In this document: one piece after another, positions 53,971 to 63,940 of the stretch
Layout of the letters: each line of letters begins with the position of its first letter
Numbering within the stretch: position 1 is the first letter of the stretch
Source of the DNA: an uncultured Collinsella sp.
GTDB taxonomy: Bacteria > Actinomycetota > Coriobacteriia > Coriobacteriales > Coriobacteriaceae
Direction: 5' to 3'
NCBI GenBank assembly: GCA_958407465.1
Contig: CATYIV010000003.1
Coordinates: forward strand, 26,708 to 90,707
DNA length: 64,000 bases
Translations under genes and position numbers: made by a program
The notes under the pieces: model-generated
Told to the model about the DNA's origin: nothing
The model's database searches: none
The model's input: only the letters and a program-made list of their open reading frames with translations

Positions 53971-54849
53971 ATGACTGCAGAAGATAAGGCAAAGAACGCC
54001 GGCAAGGTCGCGCTCGTCCTGGAGGGCGGTAGCTTTCGCGGGCAATTTACCGCAGGCGTGCTCGACGTTCTCATGGAGGCTGGCGTCGAGATTCCGGCTG
54101 TCTACGGTGTATCGGCCGGCGCCCTCAACGGCGTGAACTACAAATCGCACCAGATCGGCCGTGCCAACCGCATCAACCTGGCTTTCTGTAACGACAACCG
54201 CTTCATGGGCGCCGCGTCGTTTGCGGCCACGGGCTCTATCGTCGGCTACGATTTTATCTTCAACGATGTCCAGGACCGCCTGGACCCCTTTGACAACGAG
54301 ACGTTCGATGCGAGCCCCATCGAGATGTACGCCGTCGCGACGGACATGCTCTTTGGAACCGCCACGTACCTCCCGGTCAAAAGCGCCGTGCTCGACCTCG
54401 ACGCTGTGCGCGCATCGACCTCGTTGCCGCTGGTGACACCGCCGGTCGAGATAGACGGGCACAAATACGTCGACGGCGGCGTGGCCGATTCGGTCCCCAT
54501 CGAGCACGTGCTGGAGGAGGCGGGCTTCGACCGCGCGGTTGTCATTGTTACGCAGGACCGCTCGTACGAGAAAAAGCCCTACGAGTTTATGCCTGCCGCG
54601 CGCGCCCGCTATGCCGACTACCCCTATCTGCTCGAGGGAATCGAGACGCGCCACGACCGCTACAACATCCAACGCATGCACCTGTGGAAGTATGAGCGCG
54701 AGGGCCGCGCGTTGGTCGTTGCTCCGCAAAAGCCGGTCGAGGTCGGCCATGTCGAGCACGATTCGGCAAAGCTTTTGGACCTGTATATCCAGGGTCGTCA
54801 GGAGGCAAAGCGCCTGCTCGCGGAAATCCAAGAGTTCGTTGAGCGCTAA
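53971..54849 (+). CDS. Patatin-like phospholipase family protein
   Basis: This 292-residue protein is a predicted serine lipase using a Ser-Asp dyad. It shows the oxyanion loop LEGGSFRGQ, the nucleophile elbow GVSAG (Ser48) and the DGG aspartate in YVDGGVADSVP. It lacks a signal peptide, so it should be cytoplasmic, acting on phospholipids or acyl esters, like the YjjU/RssA branch. AGGAGG lies 6 bases before the ATG. It follows the hairpin array but has no clear link to it. Confidence 0.9.
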   Translation: MTAEDKAKNAGKVALVLEGGSFRGQFTAGVLDVLMEAGVEIPAVYGVSAGALNGVNYKSHQIGRANRINLAFCNDNRFMGAASFAATGSIVGYDFIFNDVQDRLDPFDNETFDASPIEMYAVATDMLFGTATYLPVKSAVLDLDAVRASTSLPLVTPPVEIDGHKYVDGGVADSVPIEHVLEEAGFDRAVVIVTQDRSYEKKPYEFMPAARARYADYPYLLEGIETRHDRYNIQRMHLWKYEREGRALVVAPQKPVEVGHVEHDSAKLLDLYIQGRQEAKRLLAEIQEFVER

Positions 54850-54949
54850 CGGCGGCGAACTCTCAAAAAATGGCAACAGCTAAAGAGCTGGAAAAATCAC
54901 GGCTCGTGGATGACATGTGCAGAAACTCTGGTCGGAGCCAAAATACCTG

Positions 54950-54977
54950 TTGACTCGTACGGCGAGCGGGGTAATAT
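54950..54977 (+). promoter_or_regulatory. Promoter of rplM-rpsI
   Basis: TTGACT (54950-54955) and TAATAT (54972-54977) are 16 bp apart, about 65 bp before rplM. Confidence 0.65.
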
Positions 54978-55043
54978 GGACGGGTTACTTGCAGAGCCCC
55001 GTGAATCTCTGTAACAACACGTACTGTACATGGAGGAGTCTAA

Positions 55044-55487
55044 GTGATTTCGAAATCGACTCACTACGCCAAGCAGGGCGAGGTCCAGCGCAACTGGGTT
55101 CTCGTCGACGCCGATGGTGCTGTCCTGGGCCGTCTTGCCACCCAGATCGCAATGATCCTGCGCGGTAAGAACAAGCCCCAGTTCACGCCCAACAGCGACT
55201 GCGGCGACTTCGTTGTCGTCATCAACGCCGATAAGGTCCAGCTTACCGGTAACAAGGCCGACACGAAGACCTATTATCGCCACAGCGGCTACAACGGCGG
55301 CCTCAAGGCTGAGAGCTTCCGCCAGGCTATGGAGAAGCACCCGGAGAAGGTCATCGAGCGCGCCGTTCGCGGTATGCTGCCCAAGACCACCCTCGGCCGT
55401 GCCCAGATGACCAAGCTTAAGGTCTACGCTGGTGCCGAGCATCCGCATGCTGCCCAGAACCCCACGAAGATTGAGCTGGAGGCTTAA
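55044..55487 (+). CDS. rplM: 50S ribosomal protein L13
   Basis: This 147-residue L13 has the family segments [31 protein letters not shown] and the RAVRGMLPK motif. It starts with GTG at 55044 after GGAGGAG. It binds 23S rRNA early in 50S assembly. It is the first gene of the usual rplM-rpsI operon; rpsI begins 3 bp after its stop. Confidence 0.97.
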   Translation: MISKSTHYAKQGEVQRNWVLVDADGAVLGRLATQIAMILRGKNKPQFTPNSDCGDFVVVINADKVQLTGNKADTKTYYRHSGYNGGLKAESFRQAMEKHPEKVIERAVRGMLPKTTLGRAQMTKLKVYAGAEHPHAAQNPTKIELEA

Positions 55488-55489
55488 AG

Positions 55490-55885
<396 letters not shown>

Positions 55886-55916
55886 GGTTTTATCTCCTTT
55901 CGAGATACAATGTACA

Positions 55917-55951
55917 AGCGGGGCCTGCCGATTCCTCGGCGGGTCCCGCTT
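55917..55951 (+). terminator. Terminator of rplM-rpsI
   Basis: AAGCGGGGCCTGCCGA and TCGGCGGGTCCCGCTT form a stem with a four-base loop, followed by TTCTTTTT. Confidence 0.93.
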
Positions 55952-56008
55952 TTCTTTTTCGACTAGGGCGGGCGGTTGCATATCGCCTGCTAGGGAAGGA
56001 GCGATCCT

Positions 56009-57346
56009 ATGCCCCAGAACATCTTCGGTACCGACGGCGTTCGTGGCGTCGCCAACGCCGATCTTTCGTGCGACCTCGCGTTTCGCCTGGGCCGCGCGGC
56101 GACCAAGTTTCTTGGTCCGGACATCTGCATCGGCCGTGACACGCGCCTTTCGGGCACTATGCTCGAGAGCGCTCTGACCGCCGGCATTATGGCCGAGGGC
56201 GGCCGCCCGCACTGCTGCGGCGTCATTCCTACGCCGGCCGTGGCGCTGCTCACCGTCCAAAACGAGCTCGATGGCGGCATCGTCATCTCCGCTTCGCATA
56301 ATCCGCCGGAGTTCAACGGCATCAAGTTCTTTAGCCGCAAGGGCATGAAGCTTCCCGATGCTGTCGAGGAAGAGATCAGCGCCTGGGTCATGTCCGAGGA
56401 AGCCATGGCTGCCGACACGCTGCCGACCGGTGCCGGCGTGGGCCACATCATCAAGATGAAGGACGCTCGCAAGGCATACGTCGACCACGCCATCGATACG
56501 CTTGATGGCCTGAGGCTCGACGGCCTGGTCGTTGCCGTCGACTGCGGTCACGGTGCTTCCTGCCAGACTACGCCCGCCGCGCTGCAGCGCCTGGGTGCCA
56601 CGGTCCATGCCATCAACACCGATTACTGCGGCACCGACATCAACGTTGAGTGCGGCTCCACTCACCTCGAGCCCCTGCGCGAGCTCGTGCTGCGCACCCA
56701 TGCTGACATCGGTCTGGCCCACGACGGCGACGCCGACCGCGTACTGTTCGTGGACAGCGAGGGCAATGAGATCGACGGTGACTACATCCTGGCTATCTGC
56801 GGTTCTGACCTTGCCGCTCGCGGCAAGCTCGCCAACTCCGAGATCGTCTCGACCGTCATGTGCAACCTGGGCTTCTCCATCGCTATGAAGGAGCAGGGCT
56901 TCGAGATGGTTCAGACCGCCGTGGGTGACCGCTACGTTCTGGAGCGCATGCTCGCGGACGGCGCCGTCATCGGCGGCGAACAGTCCGGCCACATCATCTT
57001 CCTGGAGCACAACACCACCGGTGACGGCCTGGTGACGGCTCTGCAGCTGCTGGCCGTGCTCAAGCGCACCGGCCGCACCCTCACCGACCTTGCCGGCATC
57101 ATGAAGAAGTACCCGCAGGTACTCGTCAACGTGCATTCCGACAACAAGGCTGGTCTGGACGATTGCCAGCCCATCTGGGATGCTGTCGCTGCTGCCGAGA
57201 AGGAGCTTGACGGCCGCGGTCGCATTCTGGTGCGCCCGAGCGGTACCGAGCCGCTGGTCCGCGTGATGGCCGAGGCCGAGACGCACGAGCTGACCCAGCG
57301 CCTTGTCGACGACATCGTCGAGGTTGTCAAGCGCGAACTTCCCTAA
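56009..57346 (+). CDS. glmM: Phosphoglucosamine mutase
   Basis: This 445-residue enzyme converts glucosamine 6-phosphate to glucosamine 1-phosphate for cell-wall precursor synthesis. Signature elements are FGTDGVRGVAN at the start, the phosphoserine loop RDTRLSGTM, the magnesium site DGDADR and the substrate loop GGEQSGH, with VRPSGTEPLVRVM at the end. GGAAGGAG precedes the ATG. It sits upstream of a PTS IIA protein and nagB, grouping amino-sugar functions. Confidence 0.97.
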   Translation: MPQNIFGTDGVRGVANADLSCDLAFRLGRAATKFLGPDICIGRDTRLSGTMLESALTAGIMAEGGRPHCCGVIPTPAVALLTVQNELDGGIVISASHNPPEFNGIKFFSRKGMKLPDAVEEEISAWVMSEEAMAADTLPTGAGVGHIIKMKDARKAYVDHAIDTLDGLRLDGLVVAVDCGHGASCQTTPAALQRLGATVHAINTDYCGTDINVECGSTHLEPLRELVLRTHADIGLAHDGDADRVLFVDSEGNEIDGDYILAICGSDLAARGKLANSEIVSTVMCNLGFSIAMKEQGFEMVQTAVGDRYVLERMLADGAVIGGEQSGHIIFLEHNTTGDGLVTALQLLAVLKRTGRTLTDLAGIMKKYPQVLVNVHSDNKAGLDDCQPIWDAVAAAEKELDGRGRILVRPSGTEPLVRVMAEAETHELTQRLVDDIVEVVKRELP

Positions 57347-57417
57347 TGGTCAAAAACCGGTGCCAAGTGGTAAACTGTTAAGGTTATTTTGATTGATTGG
57401 TATGTCCGAGGGGGAGC

Positions 57418-57915
57418 ATGTTCACTAAAGTCCTAAGGTCTTTTGGTATGCGTGGTCGAGTCCTTACGCTGGATGCTCCCATCTCGGGCGACGTCATTCC
57501 GCTTTCCGAGGTAAACGACCAGACGTTTGCCACCGGCCTTTTGGGCCAGGGCGTGGCGATTCGGCCCACCGGAACGCGTGTGATCGCGCCGGCTGATGCC
57601 AAGGTTGAGGCTATTTTTCCCACGGGACACGCTGTTGCGCTTAACACGGTCGATGGCTTGGACGTGCTCATCCACGTTGGTTTGGACACTGTTCAGCTCG
57701 AGGGCAAGCACTTTACCGTACATGCGCAAGTGGGTGACATCGTCCATAAGGGCGATGTACTCATTGAGTTCGATCGCGAGGCAATTGCTGCCGAGGGCTA
57801 CGATGTGACGGTTCCCATCTTGGTGTGCAACTCCGTTGAGTTCTCGAGCATCAAGGGCTCCGTTGGCGTGCATGTCGAGGAGATGGACCAGCTCATCGTT
57901 GCTCGCGAGCGCTAG
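57418..57915 (+). CDS. PTS glucose-type EIIA component
   Basis: This 165-residue Crr-like EIIA domain has ISGDVIPLSEVNDQTFATGL at the start and the two conserved histidines in TGHAVAL and VLIHVGLDTVQL; the second is the phosphorylated one. It is a stand-alone IIA that passes phosphate from HPr to a IIBC partner not in this window. The ATG at 57418 follows GGGGGAG. Its placement before nagB suggests a role in amino-sugar or glucose uptake. Confidence 0.93.
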   Translation: MFTKVLRSFGMRGRVLTLDAPISGDVIPLSEVNDQTFATGLLGQGVAIRPTGTRVIAPADAKVEAIFPTGHAVALNTVDGLDVLIHVGLDTVQLEGKHFTVHAQVGDIVHKGDVLIEFDREAIAAEGYDVTVPILVCNSVEFSSIKGSVGVHVEEMDQLIVARER

Positions 57916-57956
57916 CAAGTGCACGTGGCCATTAGCCTACAATTCAAACACGTTTA

Positions 57957-57989
57957 CGGAGGGCGCCCTTGAAAGAGGACGCCCTCCGT
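57957..57989 (+). terminator. Hairpin after the PTS IIA gene
   Basis: ACGGAGGGCG and CGCCCTCCGT form a 10-bp stem without a T-run, 40 bases after the stop codon. The remaining gap up to nagB (57990-58186) shows no gene. Confidence 0.5.
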
Positions 57990-58186
57990 GGCAAGATGGG
58001 ATTTGTCCGAGGCTAAACAGCTTTGGGTCACCGTGGACGGGCAGGGGCCTCGACGCGGTTAGACACGAGACACATACATTACGCGACCTCGCCCTGGTGG
58101 CCGCACACGTTGGTTGCGGCCGACGCGGGCCGCGGGCAAGTGCTTGTAAGGGAGCCTTGCCTCTCTTGTACGAGAAAGGACGCGTA

Positions 58187-58915
58187 ATGAAGATCATTAA
58201 AGCTAAAGACTACGAGGATATGAGCCGCAAGGCCGCTAATATCATCTCGGCCCAGGTTATCCTCAAGCCCGACTGTGTACTGGGCCTTGCCACCGGCTCC
58301 ACCCCGATCGGTGCCTACAAGCAGCTCGCTGCTTGGTACGAGAAGGGCGACGTCGACTTTGCCGAGGTCAGCACCTATAACCTGGACGAGTATCGCGGCC
58401 TTTCGCACGACGATCCCCAGAGCTATCACTACTTCATGCGTGAGAACTTCTTCGATCACATCAACATCGACCTTAACAACACGCATGTGCCCGATGGTTC
58501 CAACCCCGACGCCGCCGCTGCCTGCTCTGAGTACGACAAGATCGTCGCCGACGCCGGTTACCCGGATCTGCAGCTGCTCGGCATTGGCAACAACGGCCAC
58601 ATCGGCTTCAACGAGCCCGATGACCACTTCTCCAAGGGCACGCACTGCGTCGACCTCACCGAGAGCACCATTCAGGCCAACAGCCGCTTGTTCGACAGCA
58701 TCGACGATGTTCCCCGTCAGGCCTACACCATGGGTACCCAGACCATCATGTATGCCCGCATGATCCTGGTCGTCGCCAACGGCGAGGCCAAGGCTCAGGC
58801 CGTGCACGACATGTGCTATGGTCCGGTTACGCCCGAGTGCCCGGCTTCGATCCTGCAGCTGCACACCAACTGCGTTGTCGTTGCCGACGAGGCCGCCCTT
58901 TCGCTCTGCGAGTAG
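58187..58915 (+). CDS. nagB: Glucosamine-6-phosphate deaminase
   Basis: This 242-residue enzyme converts glucosamine 6-phosphate to fructose 6-phosphate and ammonia. It shows the phosphate loop LGLATGSTPIGAY, the catalytic aspartate in YNLDEYRGL, the GIGNNGHIGFNEP motif with the active-site histidine and a conserved FSKGTHCVDL segment. AAAGGA lies before the ATG at 58187; the in-frame extension upstream is non-coding. A terminator follows at 58950. Confidence 0.97.
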   Translation: MKIIKAKDYEDMSRKAANIISAQVILKPDCVLGLATGSTPIGAYKQLAAWYEKGDVDFAEVSTYNLDEYRGLSHDDPQSYHYFMRENFFDHINIDLNNTHVPDGSNPDAAAACSEYDKIVADAGYPDLQLLGIGNNGHIGFNEPDDHFSKGTHCVDLTESTIQANSRLFDSIDDVPRQAYTMGTQTIMYARMILVVANGEAKAQAVHDMCYGPVTPECPASILQLHTNCVVVADEAALSLCE

Positions 58916-58949
58916 CGCGAATCCTGCAGCTTGACATAGCCTTGACTAA

Positions 58950-58975
58950 GGCCTCCGCTTTGCGGGGGCCTTTTT
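58950..58975 (+). terminator. Terminator of nagB
   Basis: GGCCTCCGC-TTT-GCGGGGGCC followed by five T residues. Confidence 0.93.
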
Positions 58976-59363
58976 GCTATCCCTTTCTGCCCACTTGACC
59001 AAAAACTTGCCGCAAGCTTGACGAATGCCGGATGTCCAACAGCTTGATTCATTCTATATCAGATTCTATGCAAAAATGCCACTAGAAGGTCGTAGACGGT
59101 AGCGGGTGCTAGGCGAGTTGAATGACATGGCTGGACCTTGTTCACCTGCGTTACACTGCCGCTTAGATGGGACAAGCTGACAAGCTCATTTACCTGCTTA
59201 AAGACCGATTAGTCGGGGGATTAATAACAATCGGCCCTCGCTGTACAAAAACTTGCCGCTTGCGTACCAAAAGACAACCTAAAACACAAGGTCGCTCTAT
59301 TCATAGCGCGGCTTGTATGGTCTTGCGGCTACAGTGTCCATACGGTCGAGTTGAGGAGCGGGC
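58976..59363 (+). promoter_or_regulatory. Long upstream region of the STAND regulator, with CAAAAACTTGCCGC repeats
   Basis: No credible gene lies here. CAAAAACTTGCCGC occurs exactly twice, at 59000-59013 and 59246-59259, both in the plus orientation. A short frame at 59167-59370 lacks a ribosome site. The repeats could be operator sites. Confidence 0.4.
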
Positions 59364-62363
59364 ATGGTAAACGATTTGAGCGGTATAGACGACCTCGAGC
59401 TGATGCCGCTGGGCGGAGGCTATATGGTGCGACGCGAACGCTTGATGAATGAGCTTATCGCCAAGGGCCGAAAGGCCGGCATCGTGGTTCTTTATGCGCC
59501 CGACGGGTTTGGGAAGACCTCGGTGCTGCTGCAGTACACCCATGAGGTTAAATGCGACCCGACGCGAGGCCCCGTGCGGATTATCGAGGCCGATCGTGCC
59601 ATTGGGCGCGAGGTGTTTATGCAGCTCGAGGTGGTTACCGAAGAACTCAAAGACAAACCGCACTCCCTTATCGCGATTGATAATGTGCCAAACCTCGATC
59701 AGCACGATACCGAAGACCTCATCGACAGGATTCGCGGCCTGCGCGCTATGGGGGTAGGGGTCTTTATCTCCTGCCGTCCTTCAAATCGTCAGCTGATTCA
59801 TGGGCTGGGCGATTCGGTTAAGATCAATGCGCAGATGCTCAAGGTGCATGCCTATGAGTATTCGGCGTGGGCATCGGCGTTTTCGATCAGCACATCGCTC
59901 GACTTTTATCAGCTCACGCAGGGCGTGCCCGAGCTCGTTTCGGCATTGCAGACGGGTCTGTATGGCCAAGGCGACGTAGCCGGCCTGCTCGAAAACGAGA
60001 TTGTCAACGTATATGGCGCGGCACTTGCCGATCTGGCTTCGCTCGACAATAATGCGCTGTTTTGCGTGGCATGTCTCATGGTTTTGATGGGCGAGGGCAA
60101 TATCGCAGAACTCGAGGCTTGCGGGATGAGGCTGTCGATGGTCGACCAGTCCTATTTTGTACGCGACTACCCGATCTTTGGCTTGGATCCCGCCGAGCGG
60201 AGTTTTACGTGTCTGGGCACGGAGGATAACGGACGCTTGCGCTTGCGTAAGTTGGTGGCCGAGATTCGCCCCGAACTTGTTCCGAGGGCGGCCCGGATTT
60301 TGCTTAAGGCGGGCCGATGCGATGCGGCGATGGGCCTGGCGGATGCCTTTTTGGACCGTGAGGCGGTCCTTGAACTTGCTGGGCAGTATGGGGTCGATCT
60401 GGCTCTGACGGGGCACGGGGCCGATATCTGCCGAGCGGCGCTGGGCACGATCGATGCCGACGATCCGGCTCCAGAGCCAACGCCTGCCGAAGCGCTTGGC
60501 GTATATCTGGCAGCGGTCAGCGTGTCCAATACAAAGCTCGCTCGCTATATGGCATCGGTCGTCGAACGCGGGGGCGAACGGGCGGCCTGCGAAATAGACC
60601 CTGTTTCATGGAGGGTGGCCCAGACACTGACGGTTGTTTGCTATGGGGACAACGGGCTTGGGCTTCCTACGAACCTGGCCGTGCCAGAAATAGAGACGTC
60701 CCATACCGCACTCGATATGTTGTCTGCGCATATCGAGGTCAAACGCTGTCTGACCGAGCGGGGAAATGACGGCGGCGTTCTACAACAGCTCAAAACGAGC
60801 AAGGCCTACGACTGCGAGCTCGACATCGCGGGGATTGTTATACAGGCCGATAGCATGCTGGTGGAGCTCTTTGACGGGTCGTTTGCGGGAACCGACGAGC
60901 GCGACGACGAGATGACGGTGGTGCGGGAGGCGCTCGACGTACGTGGGCTTAAGGCGATGGCTATCTGGGTGCGCATGGTGTTGGCGGCACGGCGGCTCCT
61001 TTCCGGCTTGCCGGTAACCGACGACGCGGCGTTCAACGAGCTCGATCGTTTTGCCGTGCGCATGCGCGACAACCAGATTCAGCTGTTTGGGCTGTTGCTA
61101 GAAGGCTGGCAGTCGCTGGCAGAGGGACGGCCGGTTAATGCAAAGTTCCGTGCGGTCCAAGTGCTCAAACTTGCCGAGGAGCCGATTGCGTACATGCGCG
61201 ATAACGCATTGCTGCTGGAGCGCGCGGCATATCTGCGTAACACCTCGATGGTTTCGGTGCGCGAGGAAGCGGAGTTGCTCGATATAAGCCAGACGCAGGT
61301 TGGTGGAGCGGAGGCCTGGATGGTGGCGCTGCATTTGGCCTGTGCGGGCCGAGACAGCGATCTTGCGGCCTGGATGTCCATGAATCGTGCGGGGATTCTA
61401 GAGCCATCGTATCGGCTCTTTGCGCGCCTTGCCATGCATTGTCTGGGCGAGCCGGCGGGCAGGATACGCAAGAAGCTTCCCGTGCGCGAGCTGTCGCGGT
61501 ACTCGCTGCGCGACGATTTGGAAGGAGAGGGCGAGCGCCTGTTCCAGGCCGGCGAGGTTGAAGCCGTTGATACCATCGACCATATCGAGATTCGCATGTT
61601 TGGTGCGTTTCGCGCCGAGCGCGATGGGTTTCCCATCACGGACAAAATGTGGCGTCGCAAGAAGGCGGCGACGCTTGCCGAGCGGCTTGCGCTGGGCATG
61701 GATGCGCTCGTCGATCGTGAGACGCTGGCCATGGAGCTGTGGCCCCATGCCGAGTTTAATAGCGCCCGCAACAACCTGTACTCGACGATATCGCGCTTGC
61801 GGTCGGCTTTGGGACCGACGCCGGATGGCAAGTCGTGCGTGCTCATCCAAAATGAATGCATTGGGCTCAACGGCGACTACGTCAAGACCGATGTACGGCT
61901 GTTTGACCAGATAAGCCGCGAGGTTTTGGGAAATCGCACGGGTGCGCGCGGGCCCCATTTAGTTGAGCTGTGCCTTAAGATTGAGCAGCTTTATGCCGGA
62001 CCGCTGTATGTTCCCAATGGCTGTAATCCCACCTACTTTTTGCGCATGCGGCGCATTATGCAGTCAAAGTACATCGATTGCATGATTAAGGGAGCAAATG
62101 CCGCTCTAGAAGAAAACGATCTGCAGTCGGCGATTTGGCTGGCGGAGTCGGGGCTTCGGCAGGAAACGGCGCGCGAGGATATGGTGCGCTGTGCTATGCG
62201 CGTCTACAGTGCGGCGGGGCGGCGGCGCGATATCGTCGAGCTGTACAGCGGGCATATGCACCATCTGAGGGAGCAGGTCAATGGCGTGCCCGAGCCCGAG
62301 ACGCGGCGCCTATACGAGCGCTTGGTGGAGGGGCGGCTCAATCGCGTGCTGGTCGAGCGATAA
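59364..62363 (+). CDS. Large STAND-type ATPase with C-terminal BTAD/SARP-like regulator domain
   Basis: This 999-residue protein has an N-terminal P-loop NTPase (YAPDGFGKTSVL near residue 50, Walker B-like LIAIDNVP). A winged-helix region and a long helical repeat middle (residues ~300-740) follow. The end carries an OmpR/SARP-type winged helix (IDHIEIRMFGAFRAERDGFP) and a bacterial transcriptional activator (BTAD) domain (ADDR-free variant with LYAGPLYVPNG, LRQETAREDMVR). This reverses the usual AfsR order, in which the SARP domain comes first. It is a predicted signal-responsive activator. GGAGCGGG precedes the ATG. Confidence 0.82.
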   Translation: MVNDLSGIDDLELMPLGGGYMVRRERLMNELIAKGRKAGIVVLYAPDGFGKTSVLLQYTHEVKCDPTRGPVRIIEADRAIGREVFMQLEVVTEELKDKPHSLIAIDNVPNLDQHDTEDLIDRIRGLRAMGVGVFISCRPSNRQLIHGLGDSVKINAQMLKVHAYEYSAWASAFSISTSLDFYQLTQGVPELVSALQTGLYGQGDVAGLLENEIVNVYGAALADLASLDNNALFCVACLMVLMGEGNIAELEACGMRLSMVDQSYFVRDYPIFGLDPAERSFTCLGTEDNGRLRLRKLVAEIRPELVPRAARILLKAGRCDAAMGLADAFLDREAVLELAGQYGVDLALTGHGADICRAALGTIDADDPAPEPTPAEALGVYLAAVSVSNTKLARYMASVVERGGERAACEIDPVSWRVAQTLTVVCYGDNGLGLPTNLAVPEIETSHTALDMLSAHIEVKRCLTERGNDGGVLQQLKTSKAYDCELDIAGIVIQADSMLVELFDGSFAGTDERDDEMTVVREALDVRGLKAMAIWVRMVLAARRLLSGLPVTDDAAFNELDRFAVRMRDNQIQLFGLLLEGWQSLAEGRPVNAKFRAVQVLKLAEEPIAYMRDNALLLERAAYLRNTSMVSVREEAELLDISQTQVGGAEAWMVALHLACAGRDSDLAAWMSMNRAGILEPSYRLFARLAMHCLGEPAGRIRKKLPVRELSRYSLRDDLEGEGERLFQAGEVEAVDTIDHIEIRMFGAFRAERDGFPITDKMWRRKKAATLAERLALGMDALVDRETLAMELWPHAEFNSARNNLYSTISRLRSALGPTPDGKSCVLIQNECIGLNGDYVKTDVRLFDQISREVLGNRTGARGPHLVELCLKIEQLYAGPLYVPNGCNPTYFLRMRRIMQSKYIDCMIKGANAALEENDLQSAIWLAESGLRQETAREDMVRCAMRVYSAAGRRRDIVELYSGHMHHLREQVNGVPEPETRRLYERLVEGRLNRVLVER

Positions 62364-62366
62364 AAA

Positions 62367-62395
62367 ACGGGCGCCCGAAGTACTTGGGCACCCGT
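62367..62395 (+). terminator. Hairpin terminator of the STAND regulator
   Basis: ACGGGCGCCCGA and TTGGGCACCCGT form a stem with a short loop, 4 bases after the stop codon. It also lies 38 bases beyond the convergent yhbY stop. Confidence 0.6.
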
Positions 62396-62432
62396 AAGCT
62401 TGCTATGTGTTGGATCGCCGGATCATTGGCTC

Positions 62433-62732
62433 TTAGACGAGCTTGATCTTCTCGATGTCCTTGCGCGAGGACTCGCGATACAGTGAGAACTTGCGGCCGA
62501 TGACCTGGACGACCTCGGCGTGGCAACGCTCGGCGAGCTCCTCGGCGGCCTCGCGGGCAGAAAGGCTGGAGCCGTCCAGCACAGAGCACTTAACGAGCTC
62601 GTGCTTCTCCAGGTAGGCGACCGTCTGCTCGACGGTGCCCTCGTTGACATCGGACTTGCCGATGATGATGGCGGGGTTGAGGTGATGGGCCATGCTGCGA
62701 AGCTGCTTGACCTGGGCTCCTGTCAGTGCCAT
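62433..62732 (-). CDS. YhbY-family RNA-binding protein (CRM domain)
   Basis: This 99-residue protein is essentially one CRM domain, with the opening LTGAQVKQLRSMAHHLNPAI, the GKSDVNEG segment replacing the usual GKxG, and the ending GRKFSLYRESSR. YhbY associates with pre-50S particles and helps ribosome assembly. It is convergent with the STAND regulator and is transcribed alone. The ATG at 62732 follows AAAGCGAG. Confidence 0.92.
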   Translation of the reverse strand: MALTGAQVKQLRSMAHHLNPAIIIGKSDVNEGTVEQTVAYLEKHELVKCSVLDGSSLSAREAAEELAERCHAEVVQVIGRKFSLYRESSRKDIEKIKLV

Positions 62733-62890
62733 GGGTTCTCGCTTTCTATGTATGGGGCGCCCCGCGACGGGGCCTTAATCTATGTGAGCTGTCCCACGAT
62801 AGCGCAGGAACAGTGCGGTGTGGGGCGCGTTTGCCCAGTTCAAAAAGAATGCGGATGCCGAGTGAGTGGGCGGTGCGGGCTGTGAACAGG

Positions 62891-63778
62891 CTATGAGCGG
62901 GGTGCAGAGACCGGCTCCCATGCAATAAACGCCCAACGAACCTTGCGGACATGATCGAGCATATAGCGCCCCTGCGGCACGCCCTTGGAGCCCGGCTCAC
63001 CGGCATGGGGGTTCTCAATCATGTGTTGAGCGATATAGTCGCGCAGGCGGTCAACCTTATCTTCGTTACCGTGCTCGAGCATGCGGGAGAAGTCTGCCAC
63101 GCCCGCCTCAAGGCTATCGAAGGTATCGCGACGAGGCGATTCAAAGTATGTAATCTGCGGCAACGCACCCATCTGAATGAGGATATTAAAAGCATACACA
63201 AAGCCATTACTGCAGGTAACCGAGGCACCGATGGCGTTCATCAAGTGCAGATCATAGCGCGGGCTGGAGTTGGCGACCATCGTGACAGCGCAACGCCGAC
63301 GAGCCGTACGGTCAAGCTTGACAAGTGCGCCTTTTAGGTTGCTCGTGGTGACAGAGCGACTGGCAAAGGCAACATCTACCGCTTTCGCGACCGGTCCAAC
63401 CAAATCCCAATCATCATCCCAAGCAAGCTCAAGTGGCGTAATCAGGTCCTCGAGCCCATAGTACTCAATGCCAGCATCAAGGGTGCCCAACATGGCAGGG
63501 GAAAAATCAGCGGCAATCACGGGATGCCCGTCTTGAGCAAGCGGAATAGCAATCGACCCAGCCCCACACCCCATATCGAGCACCGACTCGTCGGGCTCAA
63601 GCGCCAACAGCTTTATAAAATCCCGAGCATACGGAGCAGTCTCCAACGGCCGAAAATGCCGAGCCCTTTTATCCCACTCAAAAGAATCATCAGCCCGCCG
63701 CCGACCAGCTTGCAGGCGCATCCACTCCTGATTCCAATCAGCAGAAAGAAGCTCAGAGCGAGCATCCCCATCAACCAC
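62891..63778 (-). CDS. SAM-dependent methyltransferase
   Basis: This 295-residue class I methyltransferase has motif I VLDMGCGAGSIAIPLA (residues ~65-80), motif II around VIAADFSPAML and an acidic post-motif region. The target is unknown. The C-terminal third (residues ~190-295) is not conserved in the family and may hold the substrate site. I use GTG at 63778 because GGAGG lies just upstream; the longer frame to 63838 would add a hydrophobic tail without a ribosome site. Confidence 0.82.
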   Translation of the reverse strand: MVDGDARSELLSADWNQEWMRLQAGRRRADDSFEWDKRARHFRPLETAPYARDFIKLLALEPDESVLDMGCGAGSIAIPLAQDGHPVIAADFSPAMLGTLDAGIEYYGLEDLITPLELAWDDDWDLVGPVAKAVDVAFASRSVTTSNLKGALVKLDRTARRRCAVTMVANSSPRYDLHLMNAIGASVTCSNGFVYAFNILIQMGALPQITYFESPRRDTFDSLEAGVADFSRMLEHGNEDKVDRLRDYIAQHMIENPHAGEPGSKGVPQGRYMLDHVRKVRWAFIAWEPVSAPRS

Positions 63779-63940
63779 GGGCCAACCTCCTAGCAACAAA
63801 AAAGCGACTCCCCCCAAAAGAAGAGCCGCAACCAGCATATATCAGAAAAAGAACCGTTCCAACGCCAAACCGCCGCACCAGCCAAGTGGTGCAGGAGCGA
63901 AGCAACTGCAACCGGGATAGAACCCAACTGAGGTCCCGTT

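Noticed and set aside
53381..53974. 197-codon frame across the tandem hairpin array
   Set aside because: The 62-bp period is not a multiple of three, so the repeat is translated in changing frames; no start signal.
57990..58186. glmS-type ribozyme or other riboswitch upstream of nagB
   Set aside because: No recognisable core, and glmS ribozymes belong to glmS, not nagB.
59167..59370. 67-codon frame upstream of the STAND regulator
   Set aside because: No ribosome site, overlaps the regulator start, and covers one of the CAAAAACTTGCCGC repeats.
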